64,000 nucleotides of DNA from JBFYTX01 sp963739515 (lineage in GTDB: Bacteria; Chloroflexota; Dehalococcoidia; Dehalococcoidales; RBG-16-60-22). The stretch is taken from positions 1,046,826 through 1,110,825 of the forward strand of contig CAVUAO010000003.1 in assembly GCA_963739515.1 (NCBI GenBank), read 5' to 3'. The position numbers and the translations under genes were made by a program. A model generated the notes under the pieces. That model did not search any database. It was not told the origin of the DNA and saw only the letters and a program-made list of their open reading frames with translations. This document shows, one piece after another, positions 33,759-42,606 of the stretch. Each line of letters begins with the position of its first letter. The first letter of the stretch is position 1.

Positions 33759-34775
33759 ATGACCACGGAAAGAGAAAAAGCACTGGAACTGGCGATTGGC
33801 CAGATAGAAAAGCGGTTCGGCAAGGGCTCGATCATGAAATTCAGCCAGACGGCCGGGCTGCCGACAATCGAAGCCATTCCTACCGGCTCACTGGCATTAG
33901 ACCTGGCCCTGGGTATCGGGGGGATTCCGAGAGGACGCATCACCGAGATCTTCGGCCCCGAATCATCCGGGAAGACCACCCTGGCTCAGCACATCATCGC
34001 CGAAGCACAAAAAAGAGGAGGTACGGTTGCCTATATAGATGCGGAGCATGCCCTTGACCCCTCTTATGCTGCCAATTGCGGTGTCAATGTTAATGAACTG
34101 CTCATTTCACAACCCGATACGGGAGAGCAGGCCCTGGAGATTACCGAAGCCCTGGTAAGGAGCAGCGCCGTCGATGTCATCGTCATCGATAGCGTAGCGG
34201 CGCTGGTCCCCCGGGCGGAAATCGAAGGGGACATGGGAGACCCGCAGATGGGTCTGCAGGCCCGCCTGATGTCGCAAGCCCTGCGCAAACTGGCCGCCGC
34301 GATCGGTAAGTCCGGGACGGCGGTAGTCTTTATCAACCAGTTGCGGGAAAAAGTCGGTATCGTCTTCGGTAATCCGGAGGTGACCACCGGCGGCAGAGCG
34401 CTCAAGTTCTACAGTTCCGCCCGTATCGAATTAAGACGGGCGGAGACAATCAAGCAGGGAAACGAAGCTATAGGCAGTCGTATCAAAGCTAAGGTGGTGA
34501 AAAACAAGGTTGCCCCTCCGTTCCGTACCGCCGAGTTCGACATCATGTTCGACCACGGTATCAGCAAGGAGGGCAATATCCTCGATATCGGTCAAGAGCT
34601 GGGGCTGATAACGAAAGCCGGTGCCTTTTTCTCCTATGGAGACACCCGCCTCGGGCAGGGCCGGGAAAGTGCCAAAGGGTACTTAAGAGAAAATCCCGAC
34701 CTCGCCAAGGAAATTGAAGAAAAGATAAGAGCCTCAGCCGGCACCACCCGCATAGCAGCATCTGAAGAAGATTAA
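33759..34775 (+). CDS. recA: Recombinase RecA
   Basis: Strand-exchange and SOS coprotease ATPase; 338 aa from ATG 33759. An in-frame TTG at 33705 lies inside the promoter and is rejected as the start. Walker A is GPESSGKTT (about residues 66-74), Walker B is DVIVIDSVAAL, loop L1 is MGDPQMGLQARLMSQALRK and loop L2 follows INQLREKVGIVFGNPE. The ribosome site is GGGGGTGAGG at 33743-33752. recX follows after a terminator-like hairpin. Confidence 0.97.
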   Translation: MTTEREKALELAIGQIEKRFGKGSIMKFSQTAGLPTIEAIPTGSLALDLALGIGGIPRGRITEIFGPESSGKTTLAQHIIAEAQKRGGTVAYIDAEHALDPSYAANCGVNVNELLISQPDTGEQALEITEALVRSSAVDVIVIDSVAALVPRAEIEGDMGDPQMGLQARLMSQALRKLAAAIGKSGTAVVFINQLREKVGIVFGNPEVTTGGRALKFYSSARIELRRAETIKQGNEAIGSRIKAKVVKNKVAPPFRTAEFDIMFDHGISKEGNILDIGQELGLITKAGAFFSYGDTRLGQGRESAKGYLRENPDLAKEIEEKIRASAGTTRIAASEED

Positions 34776-34819
34776 TAATTAGCGGCGGTTTCGCCGCTCG
34801 ATTCGGGCAGGGGACCAAT

Positions 34820-34850
34820 AAGGCTGAGGCGCAAGCTTCAGCCTTTCGTG
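34820..34850 (+). terminator. Hairpin after recA
   Basis: AAGGCTGA (34820-34827) pairs with TCAGCCTT (34838-34845) around a short loop, followed by TCGTGTTTT. It lies about 45 nt after the recA stop and 26 nt before recX, so it may let only part of the transcripts run on into recX. Confidence 0.6.
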
Positions 34851-34871
34851 TTTTAAAAGGGGCGGCACGAG

Positions 34872-35510
34872 ATGATAAAAATTACCGCATTAAAGGCGGG
34901 CAAAAGCCGGGAAAAGCAGGTAAAAGTCTTCCTGGACGGGAAGCCCGCGATTAACCTGCTGGCGGAGGTCGCCCTGAAAGAGGGACTGAAGGTGGGGAGG
35001 GAGCTATCGGAAAGTCATCTGGAGACGCTGGCCGACCAGGACCGTAACCAGCGCTGCTTTAATGCCGCCATCCGCTACCTCAGCTACCGGCCGCGCAGCG
35101 AGGCGGAGATAAGACAGCGACTCCTTAAACGCGGGTTCGATGGCGACGCCGCGGAAAAAGCGCTCGCCGGGCTGAGAGAGCAGGGACTCGTCGATGACGC
35201 TGCCTTCGCCAGGTTCTGGAAAGACAACCGGGAATCATTCAGTCCGCGCAGTCGGCGGCTGACCGGACTGGAACTGCGGCGCAAAGGACTCTCCGGCGAT
35301 GTCATCGAGCCCATTATTCGTGAAATCGACGAAAGCGACAGCGCCTACCGCGCCGCCGCGGGCAAAGCCCGGCGTTTGCCCCTCACCGATTTTCAACTGT
35401 TCCGCCGCCGGCTGGGCGCTTACCTGGGGCGGCGGGGTTTCAACTATGATATCATCAATGAGACCGTCGCCAGAATATGGAAAGAGCGCGGCGGGAAAAA
35501 GACAAATTAA
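34872..35510 (+). CDS. recX: Regulatory protein RecX
   Basis: 212 aa, modulates RecA filaments. The helical three-repeat fold shows in AIRYLSYRPRSEAEIRQRLLK-type sequence, ALAGLREQGLVDDAAFARFW and the C-terminal RRRLGAYLGRRGFNYDIINETV. The first 60 residues form the N-terminal extension (strand-rich, KVFLDGKPAINL) found in Chloroflexota and Gram-positive RecX. Placed directly after recA, its usual partner. Confidence 0.9.
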   Translation: MIKITALKAGKSREKQVKVFLDGKPAINLLAEVALKEGLKVGRELSESHLETLADQDRNQRCFNAAIRYLSYRPRSEAEIRQRLLKRGFDGDAAEKALAGLREQGLVDDAAFARFWKDNRESFSPRSRRLTGLELRRKGLSGDVIEPIIREIDESDSAYRAAAGKARRLPLTDFQLFRRRLGAYLGRRGFNYDIINETVARIWKERGGKKTN

Positions 35511-35553
35511 CTCAATTATTTATATATATATTTTGTAAATAAGGAGGTGCACT

Positions 35554-37095
35554 GTGGAAGGTGGATACCTTGCCTATATTGCCATTATCTTCAGCTTCCT
35601 TATAGGTTCAGTATTAGGCATCGTGGTATTTTTCCTGTCACGCCGCGTATTGTTTAACCGGCAGATACGTATCGCCGAGAGAAAAGCCGCCAAGATGGTC
35701 TCCGAAGCCCGGAGCGAATCCAAAGATATCCTGCAGCAGGCGCAAGAAGAGAGCAAACGCATCAAGAACTCGGCGGACACCGAGTACCGCGAGCGCCGCA
35801 CCGAGCTCCAGCGGCAGGAAAACCGGAACAATCAGAAATCGGAGACACTCGACCACAAGCTGGAAGGCGTCGAGCAGCGCGAGCGCAACCTGAACAACAA
35901 GGAAAAAGAAATCGACTCGGTACGGGGACAGCTGATTGAACTCAAGGACAAGCAGCTAAAACAGTTGGAGACGGTCTCCGGGATGTCCAGCGCGGAGGCT
36001 AAAAATACTCTGCTGGGCGCCATGGAAGTGGAGATGCAGCAGGAAGCATCGCGGCGTCTCCGCCAGTGGGAAAACAAGCTCAAGGAAGACGCTAACGAAA
36101 AATCCAAGGATATCCTGGCGATGGCCATACAGCGCAGCGCCTCGGAAATCGTGGCGGAAGCCACCGTCTCGGTCGTCCCGCTCCCCAACGACGAAATGAA
36201 GGGGAGGCTAATCGGCCGGGAGGGGCGCAACATCCGCGCGCTGGAGCAGGCCACCGGCGTCGACCTTATTATCGACGATACGCCGGAAGCCGTCACGATA
36301 TCCAGCTTCGACCCCGTGCGGCGGGAGATTGCCCGCGTCGCCCTCAACCGGCTTATACAGGACGGACGCATTCACCCGGCGCGCATCGAAGAAATCACCG
36401 TCAGGGCCAAGGACGAGGTCGAGGCCGCCATCCAGACAGCCGGTGAGCAGGCCGCTCTCCAGCTGGGAATCCAGCTGCACCCCGAGTTAATAAAGCTGCT
36501 CGGCAGGCTTAAGTACCGGACCAGCTACGGCCAGAACGCCCTGGAGCACAGCATCGAGGTGGCTTACATGGCGGGCATGATTGCCGCGGAAATCGGCGCG
36601 AACGTGAATATCGCCAAAAAGGCCGGCCTGCTGCACGATATCGGCAAAGCCGTGGACCGCGAGGTGGAAGGCACCCACGCCGCCATCGGCGCCGACCTCG
36701 TAAGGCAGTGGGAAAAATCGCCGGAGGTGCTCAAGGGCGTTGCCGAGCACCACCTGGAGACCAGCGACACCAGCATCTGGGGCTACATTACCTCGGCGGC
36801 GGACGCCATCAGCAGCGCCCGGCCAGGCGCCCGGAGAGAATCGCTGGAAAGCTACTTAAAGCGACTCAAGGCGCTGGAAGATATCGCGGACAGCTTTAAG
36901 GGCGTCGAGAAGTCCTTTGCCATCCAGGCCGGACGCGAGGTGCGCATCCTGGTCAAGCCGGAGGCTATCGACGACCTGGGCGCGATGCGGCTGGCGCGCG
37001 ATATCGTGAAAAAAGTAGAAGAGACCCTGGAATATCCCGGGCAAATCAAGGTCACCGTCATCAGGGAGACCCGGGCGGTGGACTACGCTAAGTAA
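35554..37095 (+). CDS. rny: Ribonuclease Y
   Basis: Membrane-anchored endoribonuclease that starts mRNA decay; 513 aa. One N-terminal membrane helix (residues about 5-28), a long charged coiled coil (30-200), a KH domain at LIGREGRNIRALEQATGVDL and an HD domain with LLHDIGKAVDREVEGTHA. The GTG start at 35554 is supported by AAGGAGG at 35541-35547. It is followed, after a repeat, by the YmdB-like gene, a pairing conserved in many bacteria. Confidence 0.96.
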   Translation: MEGGYLAYIAIIFSFLIGSVLGIVVFFLSRRVLFNRQIRIAERKAAKMVSEARSESKDILQQAQEESKRIKNSADTEYRERRTELQRQENRNNQKSETLDHKLEGVEQRERNLNNKEKEIDSVRGQLIELKDKQLKQLETVSGMSSAEAKNTLLGAMEVEMQQEASRRLRQWENKLKEDANEKSKDILAMAIQRSASEIVAEATVSVVPLPNDEMKGRLIGREGRNIRALEQATGVDLIIDDTPEAVTISSFDPVRREIARVALNRLIQDGRIHPARIEEITVRAKDEVEAAIQTAGEQAALQLGIQLHPELIKLLGRLKYRTSYGQNALEHSIEVAYMAGMIAAEIGANVNIAKKAGLLHDIGKAVDREVEGTHAAIGADLVRQWEKSPEVLKGVAEHHLETSDTSIWGYITSAADAISSARPGARRESLESYLKRLKALEDIADSFKGVEKSFAIQAGREVRILVKPEAIDDLGAMRLARDIVKKVEETLEYPGQIKVTVIRETRAVDYAK

Positions 37096-37123
37096 AAAAA
37101 TGATATAGAACCTATCCCCCTTT

Positions 37124-37216
37124 CCCCCTTCCCTTGCGAAGGGAAGGGGGAGTAACAAAAAGAGGGGGTTTCACCCCCTCTTAAATTCTTCCCCCTCTCC
37201 AGGAATGGAGAGGGGG
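37124..37216. repeat. Intergenic palindromic repeat, copy 5
   Basis: Three perfect hairpins in 93 nt: CCCCCTTCCCTT-GCG-AAGGGAAGGGGG (37124-37150), AAGAGGGGG...CCCCCTCTT (37160-37182) and CCCCCTCTCC-AGGAAT-GGAGAGGGGG (37191-37216). It lies between rny and the phosphodiesterase gene; the 152-nt gap holds no gene. Confidence 0.85.
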
Positions 37217-37247
37217 ACACAGGTGGTGAGGTTGAATAAGGTAAGAA

Positions 37248-38021
37248 ATGCTAATATTAGCCATCGGTGATATCGTCGGCAAGCCGGGCCGGCAGGCCGT
37301 CCACGCCTTTGTGCCTGACCTGCGCAAGGAATACGGCATCGACCTGGTCATCGCCAACGGCGAAAATACCGCCGGCGGTTTCGGCCTCACCGTCAGCACG
37401 GCGCAGGAACTGCTGGACGATGGCGTTGACGTGATAACTTCCGGCAACCATATCTGGGCGCAGAAGGAGATTATCGACTATCTCGATGAGGATGTGCCCG
37501 TCCTGCGCCCGTTGAACTATCCCCCCGGCGTGCCGGGTCGGGGATACCTGATAAAAAACAAAATCTTGGTCGTCAACCTGATCGGGCGGACCTTCATGAC
37601 CAATTACGACGACCCTTTCCGGGCGATGGATGCGCTGCTGGCGGAACGCGCCCCGAAGACTAAAATCATCATCGTGGACTTTCATGCCGAGGCCACCTCG
37701 GAGAAGGTCGCCATGGGGCGCTACCTGGACGGGCGGGTCAGCGCCGTGCTGGGCACCCATACGCACGTCGGCACCATCGATGCCCGGATACTGCCGGGGG
37801 GCACCGCTTACGTCACCGATATCGGCATGAGCGGGCCGGACGACTCGGTTATCGGCGACGACGTCGAGGCGGTCATCCAGCGTTTCCTCACGATGATGCC
37901 GCACCACCTTTCCGTGGGCAAGGGCAAGCCGGTGTTCAATGCCATCATGGTCGAAGTGGACGAAAAAAGCGGACACGCGACCCGTATTGAGCGCCTTTAC
38001 CGGGAGCTGGGAGAGCGGTGA
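37248..38021 (+). CDS. YmdB-type metallophosphodiesterase
   Basis: 257 aa metallophosphatase of the TIGR00282/YmdB group, which in Bacillus cleaves 2',3'-cyclic nucleotides and affects biofilm formation. Metal-binding blocks: IGDIVGKPGR near the N-terminus, IANGENTAGGFG, TSGNHIW, VDFHAEATSEK and GTHTHVGT. It follows rny, whose products it may help to process (inference). It overlaps the next gene by 4 nt (GTGA). Confidence 0.92.
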   Translation: MLILAIGDIVGKPGRQAVHAFVPDLRKEYGIDLVIANGENTAGGFGLTVSTAQELLDDGVDVITSGNHIWAQKEIIDYLDEDVPVLRPLNYPPGVPGRGYLIKNKILVVNLIGRTFMTNYDDPFRAMDALLAERAPKTKIIIVDFHAEATSEKVAMGRYLDGRVSAVLGTHTHVGTIDARILPGGTAYVTDIGMSGPDDSVIGDDVEAVIQRFLTMMPHHLSVGKGKPVFNAIMVEVDEKSGHATRIERLYRELGER

Positions 38022-38857
38022 ACGGGGTCGACCTGCATATTCACTCGACGGCTTCCGACGGCAAATACACCCCGGAAGAAATCGTCGGGAAAGCCGCGGC
38101 GCTCGGTCTGCGTTATATTGCCCTGACCGACCACGACTCGGTGGACGGTATCACAAAGGCGGTGAAAGCCGCCCGGGCTTTTCCACGCCTCACCTTTATC
38201 CCCGGCGTCGAGGTCAGCACCGATGTCCCCGAAGGCGAAATACATATCCTCGGCTATTTTATCGACTATGAAAGCCAAGACCTGGCCGAAACCCTGAAAA
38301 GGTTCCGCACCTCCCGTGAGGGGAGGGGCCGGGGGATGGTCGATAAACTTGGCGAACTCGGTATCCACATCGATTGGGAACGGGTGCAGGAAATCGCCGG
38401 CGGCGGCGCCATCGGCCGACCCCACATCGCCCAGGCGATGCTGGAGAAAGGCTATATTTCTTCTTTTAAAGAGGCCTTCGATAAATACATCGGGCGCGAC
38501 GGCCCGGCTTACGTCGAGCGGGATAAAATGAACCCCGAGGAAGCGGTCGCGTTGATAATACGTTCCGGGGGACTGCCCGTTCTGGCGCACCCGTTTACCG
38601 TGAAAGACCCGGAGAAATGGATGGCGCCTTTAAAGTCGGCCGGGATGGTCGGCATCGAGGCCTATTACAAAGACAACACGCCGGAAAACACCGCGGCCAC
38701 CCTGAAGATGGCGAAAAAATACGGGCTCATCGTCACCGGCGGCACCGACTATCACGGTATCGAGGATAACGCCGAAGTCATGATGGGCGGCGTGGAAGTT
38801 CCCGTAGCGGCAGCGCGGCGCCTGATAGCTCTGGCTTCTAAGAAACCCTTGAGTTAA
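38018..38857 (+). CDS. PHP-domain phosphoesterase (TrpH/RNase AM-like)
   Basis: 279 aa. The PHP metal sites are DLHIHSTASDG near the N-terminus, ALTDHDSVDG, PGVEVST, GRPHIAQAM, LAHPF and GTDYHG near residue 247. Related proteins degrade 3'-phosphoadenosine phosphates or short RNA 5' ends; activity here is not certain. The GTG start lies within the stop of the previous gene, so the two are cotranslated, probably with a joint role in nucleotide turnover. Confidence 0.88.
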   Translation: MNGVDLHIHSTASDGKYTPEEIVGKAAALGLRYIALTDHDSVDGITKAVKAARAFPRLTFIPGVEVSTDVPEGEIHILGYFIDYESQDLAETLKRFRTSREGRGRGMVDKLGELGIHIDWERVQEIAGGGAIGRPHIAQAMLEKGYISSFKEAFDKYIGRDGPAYVERDKMNPEEAVALIIRSGGLPVLAHPFTVKDPEKWMAPLKSAGMVGIEAYYKDNTPENTAATLKMAKKYGLIVTGGTDYHGIEDNAEVMMGGVEVPVAAARRLIALASKKPLS

Positions 38858-38877
38858 AATATTTTACGGGAGATTTC

Positions 38878-39582
38878 ATGAACTCCACCGTCACCTGGAT
38901 TTTATTGATAATCGGCGCTTATTTGCTGGGCTCGATACCGCTATCGTACCTGGCGGGACGGTCGCGCGGCATCGACCTCCGCAAGCAGGGCACGCAGCAG
39001 GTGGGCGGTGGCAACCTCTGGCGGAGCGCCTCCAAGAAGCTCGGCCTGACGGTGGGCATGTGGGACTTTTTCAAGGGGATGCTCATGGTGCTGGTAGCCT
39101 GGCGCGTGGGACTGGACGCCGGGCAGCAGCTGGCCGTGGGCCTGGGGGCGGTCGTGGGACATAACTGGCCGGTCTTTTTAAAGTTTCACGGGGGCCGGGG
39201 AATTGCCACGAGCCTGGGAATCATCATTATCCTGCCTATCATCAACGATATAACACCCTGGGCGAGCATTGCGTTTGTCGTTACCGCCCTGAGTGTTCTT
39301 ATCTTCACCCACCGTACTCCGATACCCATACTCGCCGGCATGTTAATGCTGCCGATTTTCAGCGCTATTTTCCGCGAGTCGTTATCGGTGACCCTGGGAT
39401 TCGTGGCCATGACGCTTATCGTCATTATCAAGCGGCTCACCGCCCAGCCGGCGATTGAAGCCAGGAACATCGGCATGGGACGGCTTCTCCGGAACCGGCT
39501 CCTCTACGACCGTGACATCGGCGACCGGAAAGCCTGGGTCCAGCGTAATCACGTCACTAAAAAGGGAAAGCCGGGTGCCTGA
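38878..39582 (+). CDS. PlsY-like glycerol-3-phosphate acyltransferase (divergent)
   Basis: 234 aa membrane protein of the PlsY family, which acylates glycerol-3-phosphate with acyl-phosphate. LLGSIPLSYLAGRSRGIDLRK and HNWPVFLKFHGGRGIATSLG correspond to motifs 1 and 2; the usual GSGNxGATN is replaced by QQVGGGNLWR, so the substrate site differs. About six hydrophobic segments. A role in phospholipid synthesis is likely but another acyl acceptor is possible. The next gene overlaps it by 8 nt. Confidence 0.8.
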   Translation: MNSTVTWILLIIGAYLLGSIPLSYLAGRSRGIDLRKQGTQQVGGGNLWRSASKKLGLTVGMWDFFKGMLMVLVAWRVGLDAGQQLAVGLGAVVGHNWPVFLKFHGGRGIATSLGIIIILPIINDITPWASIAFVVTALSVLIFTHRTPIPILAGMLMLPIFSAIFRESLSVTLGFVAMTLIVIIKRLTAQPAIEARNIGMGRLLRNRLLYDRDIGDRKAWVQRNHVTKKGKPGA

Positions 39583-40090
39583 GCCTGTCCCGGTGCGGTG
39601 CGCTACTCACCCGGACGTCGAGACGAACCTGCGCTGCGGTAAGTGCGGCAAGCCCATCTGCCCGAAATGCATGGTGACCACCCCGGTGGGCGCCAGGTGC
39701 CCGGAATGCGCCAAGCTCTACCGCCTGCCGACCTATCGCGTATCCTCCGGCTATTACCTCAGGGCAACCGGCGTGGCGTTAGGAATGGCTATCGTCATCG
39801 GGGTGGTGTGGGGGATAATAGAGGGCTATCTGCCCTTCCGTTTTTTCAGCCTGATCATCGCGGCGGGCGTCGGCTATGCCATCGGCGAGGTGGTCAGCCT
39901 TTCCGTGAACCGCAAACGCGGGACCTGGCTGGCGGTCATCGGCGGCACGGCGGTGGCCGTTTGCTTCGGACTCACCTATCTGGTCGATTTTTTTCGGTTC
40001 GGCTCTGTCTTTTTCGATGCCTACCGCCTGGTATTCGTGCTGGCGGCTATCGGGATAGGCGCTTTCATGGCGGTCAACCGCCTACGCTAG
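39575..40090 (+). CDS. B-box-type zinc finger membrane protein
   Basis: 171 aa from GTG 39575. The N-terminal B-box-like zinc finger has RCATHPDVETNLRCGKCGKP then CPKC and CPEC, eight potential Cys/His ligands. Four membrane helices follow (about residues 60-165). Such small zinc-finger membrane proteins are widespread in Chloroflexota with no known function. The longer frame from 39455 lies inside the acyltransferase gene. Its end overlaps the DUF169 gene on the other strand. Confidence 0.75.
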   Translation: MPEPVPVRCATHPDVETNLRCGKCGKPICPKCMVTTPVGARCPECAKLYRLPTYRVSSGYYLRATGVALGMAIVIGVVWGIIEGYLPFRFFSLIIAAGVGYAIGEVVSLSVNRKRGTWLAVIGGTAVAVCFGLTYLVDFFRFGSVFFDAYRLVFVLAAIGIGAFMAVNRLR

Positions 40091-40895
40091 GAAAGCCGTT
40101 ACTTTTTCTTGCCTTGCCCCTGGCTTTCCCCTTCGGTTTCGCCTTTTCTTCCCCTCCCCGCCTGCCCGCCAGCGTTCGAACAACATCTGGTAAAACGGGG
40201 GCTGGGGGAAATCGGGCAGCATGTACATGCTGGCGCGCTCGTAGCCGTACTCGCCCTCGATTACGCGCGGGATGCCCGCCATGAACTCCTCCATCCGGGC
40301 GGCGGGCAGGGAAATGATAACCTCGTCTTCGCCGGCGAGCGCCCTCATGTAATCACCGGGGTCGGGCAATGGTGACCATGTAGCGACCGTTCATCATTAC
40401 CGGGATGACCTGGTAAGCGCAGGCCGGCGGAAAGAAATTATAGTCGATATCGCCCTTATGGGTGTAGCTGAGGGGCATCAGCATGTTTCTCATCTGGGTG
40501 GTATTGGAATAGATAATGACGACGTCCGGCTTAAAGTTGGCCGTCCGCAGGGGCGCGCTGACGATGCCGATATATTTGTCCCTTTCAAATTTCGGAAAGG
40601 TGACGAAAGCCTGGAGGTTGGGGTCTTCCGGCTTGTCCTCCAGGCCGTAGGCGATAACCGGGGCGAAACACCAGTTGTCTTCTTCCAGCATGGCCACCGT
40701 CTCTTTCTGTCGCCGCGTCAGGGCGAAAGCCTGGCACTGGGAGATGTGCTGTTTCCGGTCTTTCCAGGGCCTGACGGCCCCCGGCGGGATGTCCTTTTCG
40801 TTTTTCAGCATCTTGACGGCGATAGGAGAGGTGCGCAGCCGCAACAATCTCTCCAGGTCTTCGCCGTATTTATTGAACTCCTTTACTGTTGTCAT
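40082..40895 (-). pseudogene. DUF169 family protein, frameshifted
   Basis: From ATG 40895 the frame encodes a DUF169 protein (VKEFNKYGEDLERLLRLRTSP, PPACAYQVIPVMMNGRYMVTI) that stops at 40353. The rest of the family, PDPGDYMRALAGEDEVIISLP and the helix after it, continues in another frame to 40082. Removing one base of the C run near 40,363-40,370 would join the two into about 270 aa. DUF169 proteins are soluble, some bind haem-like cofactors, and the function is unknown. A GTG nine bases upstream is a second possible start. Confidence 0.72.
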
Positions 40896-40930
40896 TGAAT
40901 TCACTCCTTCTTTTTTAATTTCTCTAAAGT

Positions 40931-40959
40931 AGCATAATCAATATGGCGTTTGTTTTCAA
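40931..40959 (-). promoter_or_regulatory. Promoter of the DUF169 gene
   Basis: On the minus strand TTGAAA (-35, 40954-40959) and TATGCT (-10, 40931-40936) are 17 nt apart. The start would be near 40,924. A Shine-Dalgarno AAGGAG lies 8 nt before the ATG at 40895. Confidence 0.6.
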
Positions 40960-41013
40960 GAAACGTCTAAACGTTTGTGCCATGGTTGATTCTGGCTACT
41001 CACCCCCTTTATT

Positions 41014-41255
41014 CCCCCTCTCAAACAGGGCCATGTCTGTGGCCCGGATGTCATTATGTTTGAGAGGGGGACGAAGATGAAGAGGGGTCGGCACCCCTCT
41101 TAGACGCCCCGGTTTTTTCTGGAATTAGCTCGTTTTATACGGCCTGTTGTATAAGGGAGTAGCCTGCGGAGAGGGGCGCCAGCCCCTCTCTATTAAAATC
41201 CCCTCTCCAGCCAATCACATCCCCGTTTTTCCCAATGTTACTGGCTGGAGAGGGG
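41014..41255. repeat. Intergenic palindromic repeat cluster, copy 6
   Basis: Four inverted repeats: CCCCCTCTCAAAC (41014-41026) with GTTTGAGAGGGGG (41058-41070); AAGAGGGGT/ACCCCTCTT (41080-41101) with the tag CTCTTAGACGCCCC; GAGAGGGGC/GCCCCTCTC (41169-41190); CCCCTCTCCAGCCA (41200-41213) with TGGCTGGAGAGGGG (41242-41255). It fills the 510-nt gap between the DUF169 and thiolase genes, together with a promoter at each end; no gene is seen. Confidence 0.85.
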
Positions 41256-41309
41256 CAGGGGTGAGGTAATACCTTAAAAACCATATCAGATAAAACGCTG
41301 CGGTATTGT

Positions 41310-41339
41310 TTGACACCGGACAGCTAAAAACGGTAATCT
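41310..41339 (+). promoter_or_regulatory. Promoter of the thiolase gene
   Basis: -35 TTGACA (41310-41315), 18-nt spacer, -10 TAATCT (41334-41339). Start near 41,346, about 60 nt before the ATG; a ribosome site GGGAGA lies 8-13 nt upstream of it. Confidence 0.6.
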
Positions 41340-41405
41340 GAAAATATCTATGCCGGCTAATTCTTCTATCCCGATTTTTCTTAAAGAACAGACGGGAGAC
41401 TCAAT

Positions 41406-42593
41406 ATGAAAAAAGTGGCCGTCGTCGGCGTGGGATCGACCATGTTCTCCGGCCCACAGGAAAAGACGCAGGTGGAACTGTTCGCCGAAGCCGCTACGGA
41501 CGCCATCGCGGCATCGAACCTCAAGTCCGGAGATATTAAAGCCCTGTTCATCGGCAATGCCGTGGGGGACTTTGCCGAAGGGCAGGGAATGTTGCAGGCT
41601 TACGCCGCCGAGAATATCGGCTGCCGCTACGTGCCCGCCAACAAGTACGAGGGCGCCTGCGCCTCGGCCAGCATGGCTATCCGGGATGCTTTTATCTGGG
41701 TGGCATCGGGATACTACGATATCGTCCTGGCCGGGGGCGTCGAACGGGCAGCCACCATGGGCACCGGTCTGGCGACCCGTACCTTTGCCATGTTCTCGGA
41801 TGCCCGCTACGAATACCCTGCCGGCGTGACCTTCCCGGCCGTTTTCGCCATGCTGGCGCATCTCTATGCGGCTAAATATCAAATACCCCTGCCGAAATTA
41901 CGGGAACAGATGGCGCGCGTTTCCATGCAGTCCTACCGACGCGGCAGCCTTAATCCCAAGGCGCAATTTTACGGCAAGTATGCCGATATCACGATGGAAA
42001 AAGTGCTCGGCAGCTTCGTGGTGGCGGCACCGCTCACCCTGCACGATTGCTGTCCTTTTTCCGACGGCGCCGCGGCCGTGGTGCTGGCCTCGGAGGCGGT
42101 GGCCAGGAAATTGACGAAGAAACCTGTTTATATCACCGGAATCGGGCAATCATCCAACGGGCCCCTGATAACTCAGGGCGACTACCTCCCCAGGTTCCGG
42201 GCGCGTGAAATATCGTCGCAGCAGGCTTACAAAATGGCCGGTTTAAAGCCCTCCGATATCGACCTCTGTGAGCTGCACGACTGTTTCAGCATCGCCAGCC
42301 TGATTGCCGCCGAAGGGCTGGGATTTTTTGAATATGGTAAAGCCGGCGAGGCCTGGGAAAAGGGGGAAGCGGACATCGGGGGGCGGATTGCCATCAATCC
42401 TTCCGGCGGTCTCAAAGCCAAGGGGCACCCCATCGGGGCGACGGGCGCCGGCCAGGTCTATGAGGTGGTCAAACAGTTGCGGGAGGAAGTGGAAACGGCG
42501 CGGCAGGTACCGGACGCCAGGACCGGCATGACGGACACCCTCGGCGGCGACGGCGGCACACTGGTTAATACGATTTTGCAGCGGGGCTGGTAA
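41406..42593 (+). CDS. Thiolase family protein (acetyl-CoA acetyltransferase-like)
   Basis: 395 aa condensing/cleaving thiolase of the SCP-x-like group. The nucleophile Cys lies in KYEGACASASMAIRDA, the active-site His in GGLKAKGHPIGATGAGQ, and the second Cys region LGGDGGTL ends the protein. LAGGVERAATMGT is typical of the group. It is followed by a DUF35 protein, a genome arrangement known from mevalonate-route acetoacetyl-CoA thiolases and CoA-ester degradation systems, where both act as a complex. The exact substrate is unknown. Confidence 0.9.
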   Translation: MKKVAVVGVGSTMFSGPQEKTQVELFAEAATDAIAASNLKSGDIKALFIGNAVGDFAEGQGMLQAYAAENIGCRYVPANKYEGACASASMAIRDAFIWVASGYYDIVLAGGVERAATMGTGLATRTFAMFSDARYEYPAGVTFPAVFAMLAHLYAAKYQIPLPKLREQMARVSMQSYRRGSLNPKAQFYGKYADITMEKVLGSFVVAAPLTLHDCCPFSDGAAAVVLASEAVARKLTKKPVYITGIGQSSNGPLITQGDYLPRFRAREISSQQAYKMAGLKPSDIDLCELHDCFSIASLIAAEGLGFFEYGKAGEAWEKGEADIGGRIAINPSGGLKAKGHPIGATGAGQVYEVVKQLREEVETARQVPDARTGMTDTLGGDGGTLVNTILQRGW

Positions 42594-42606
42594 TAGAAGG
42601 TCGTTA

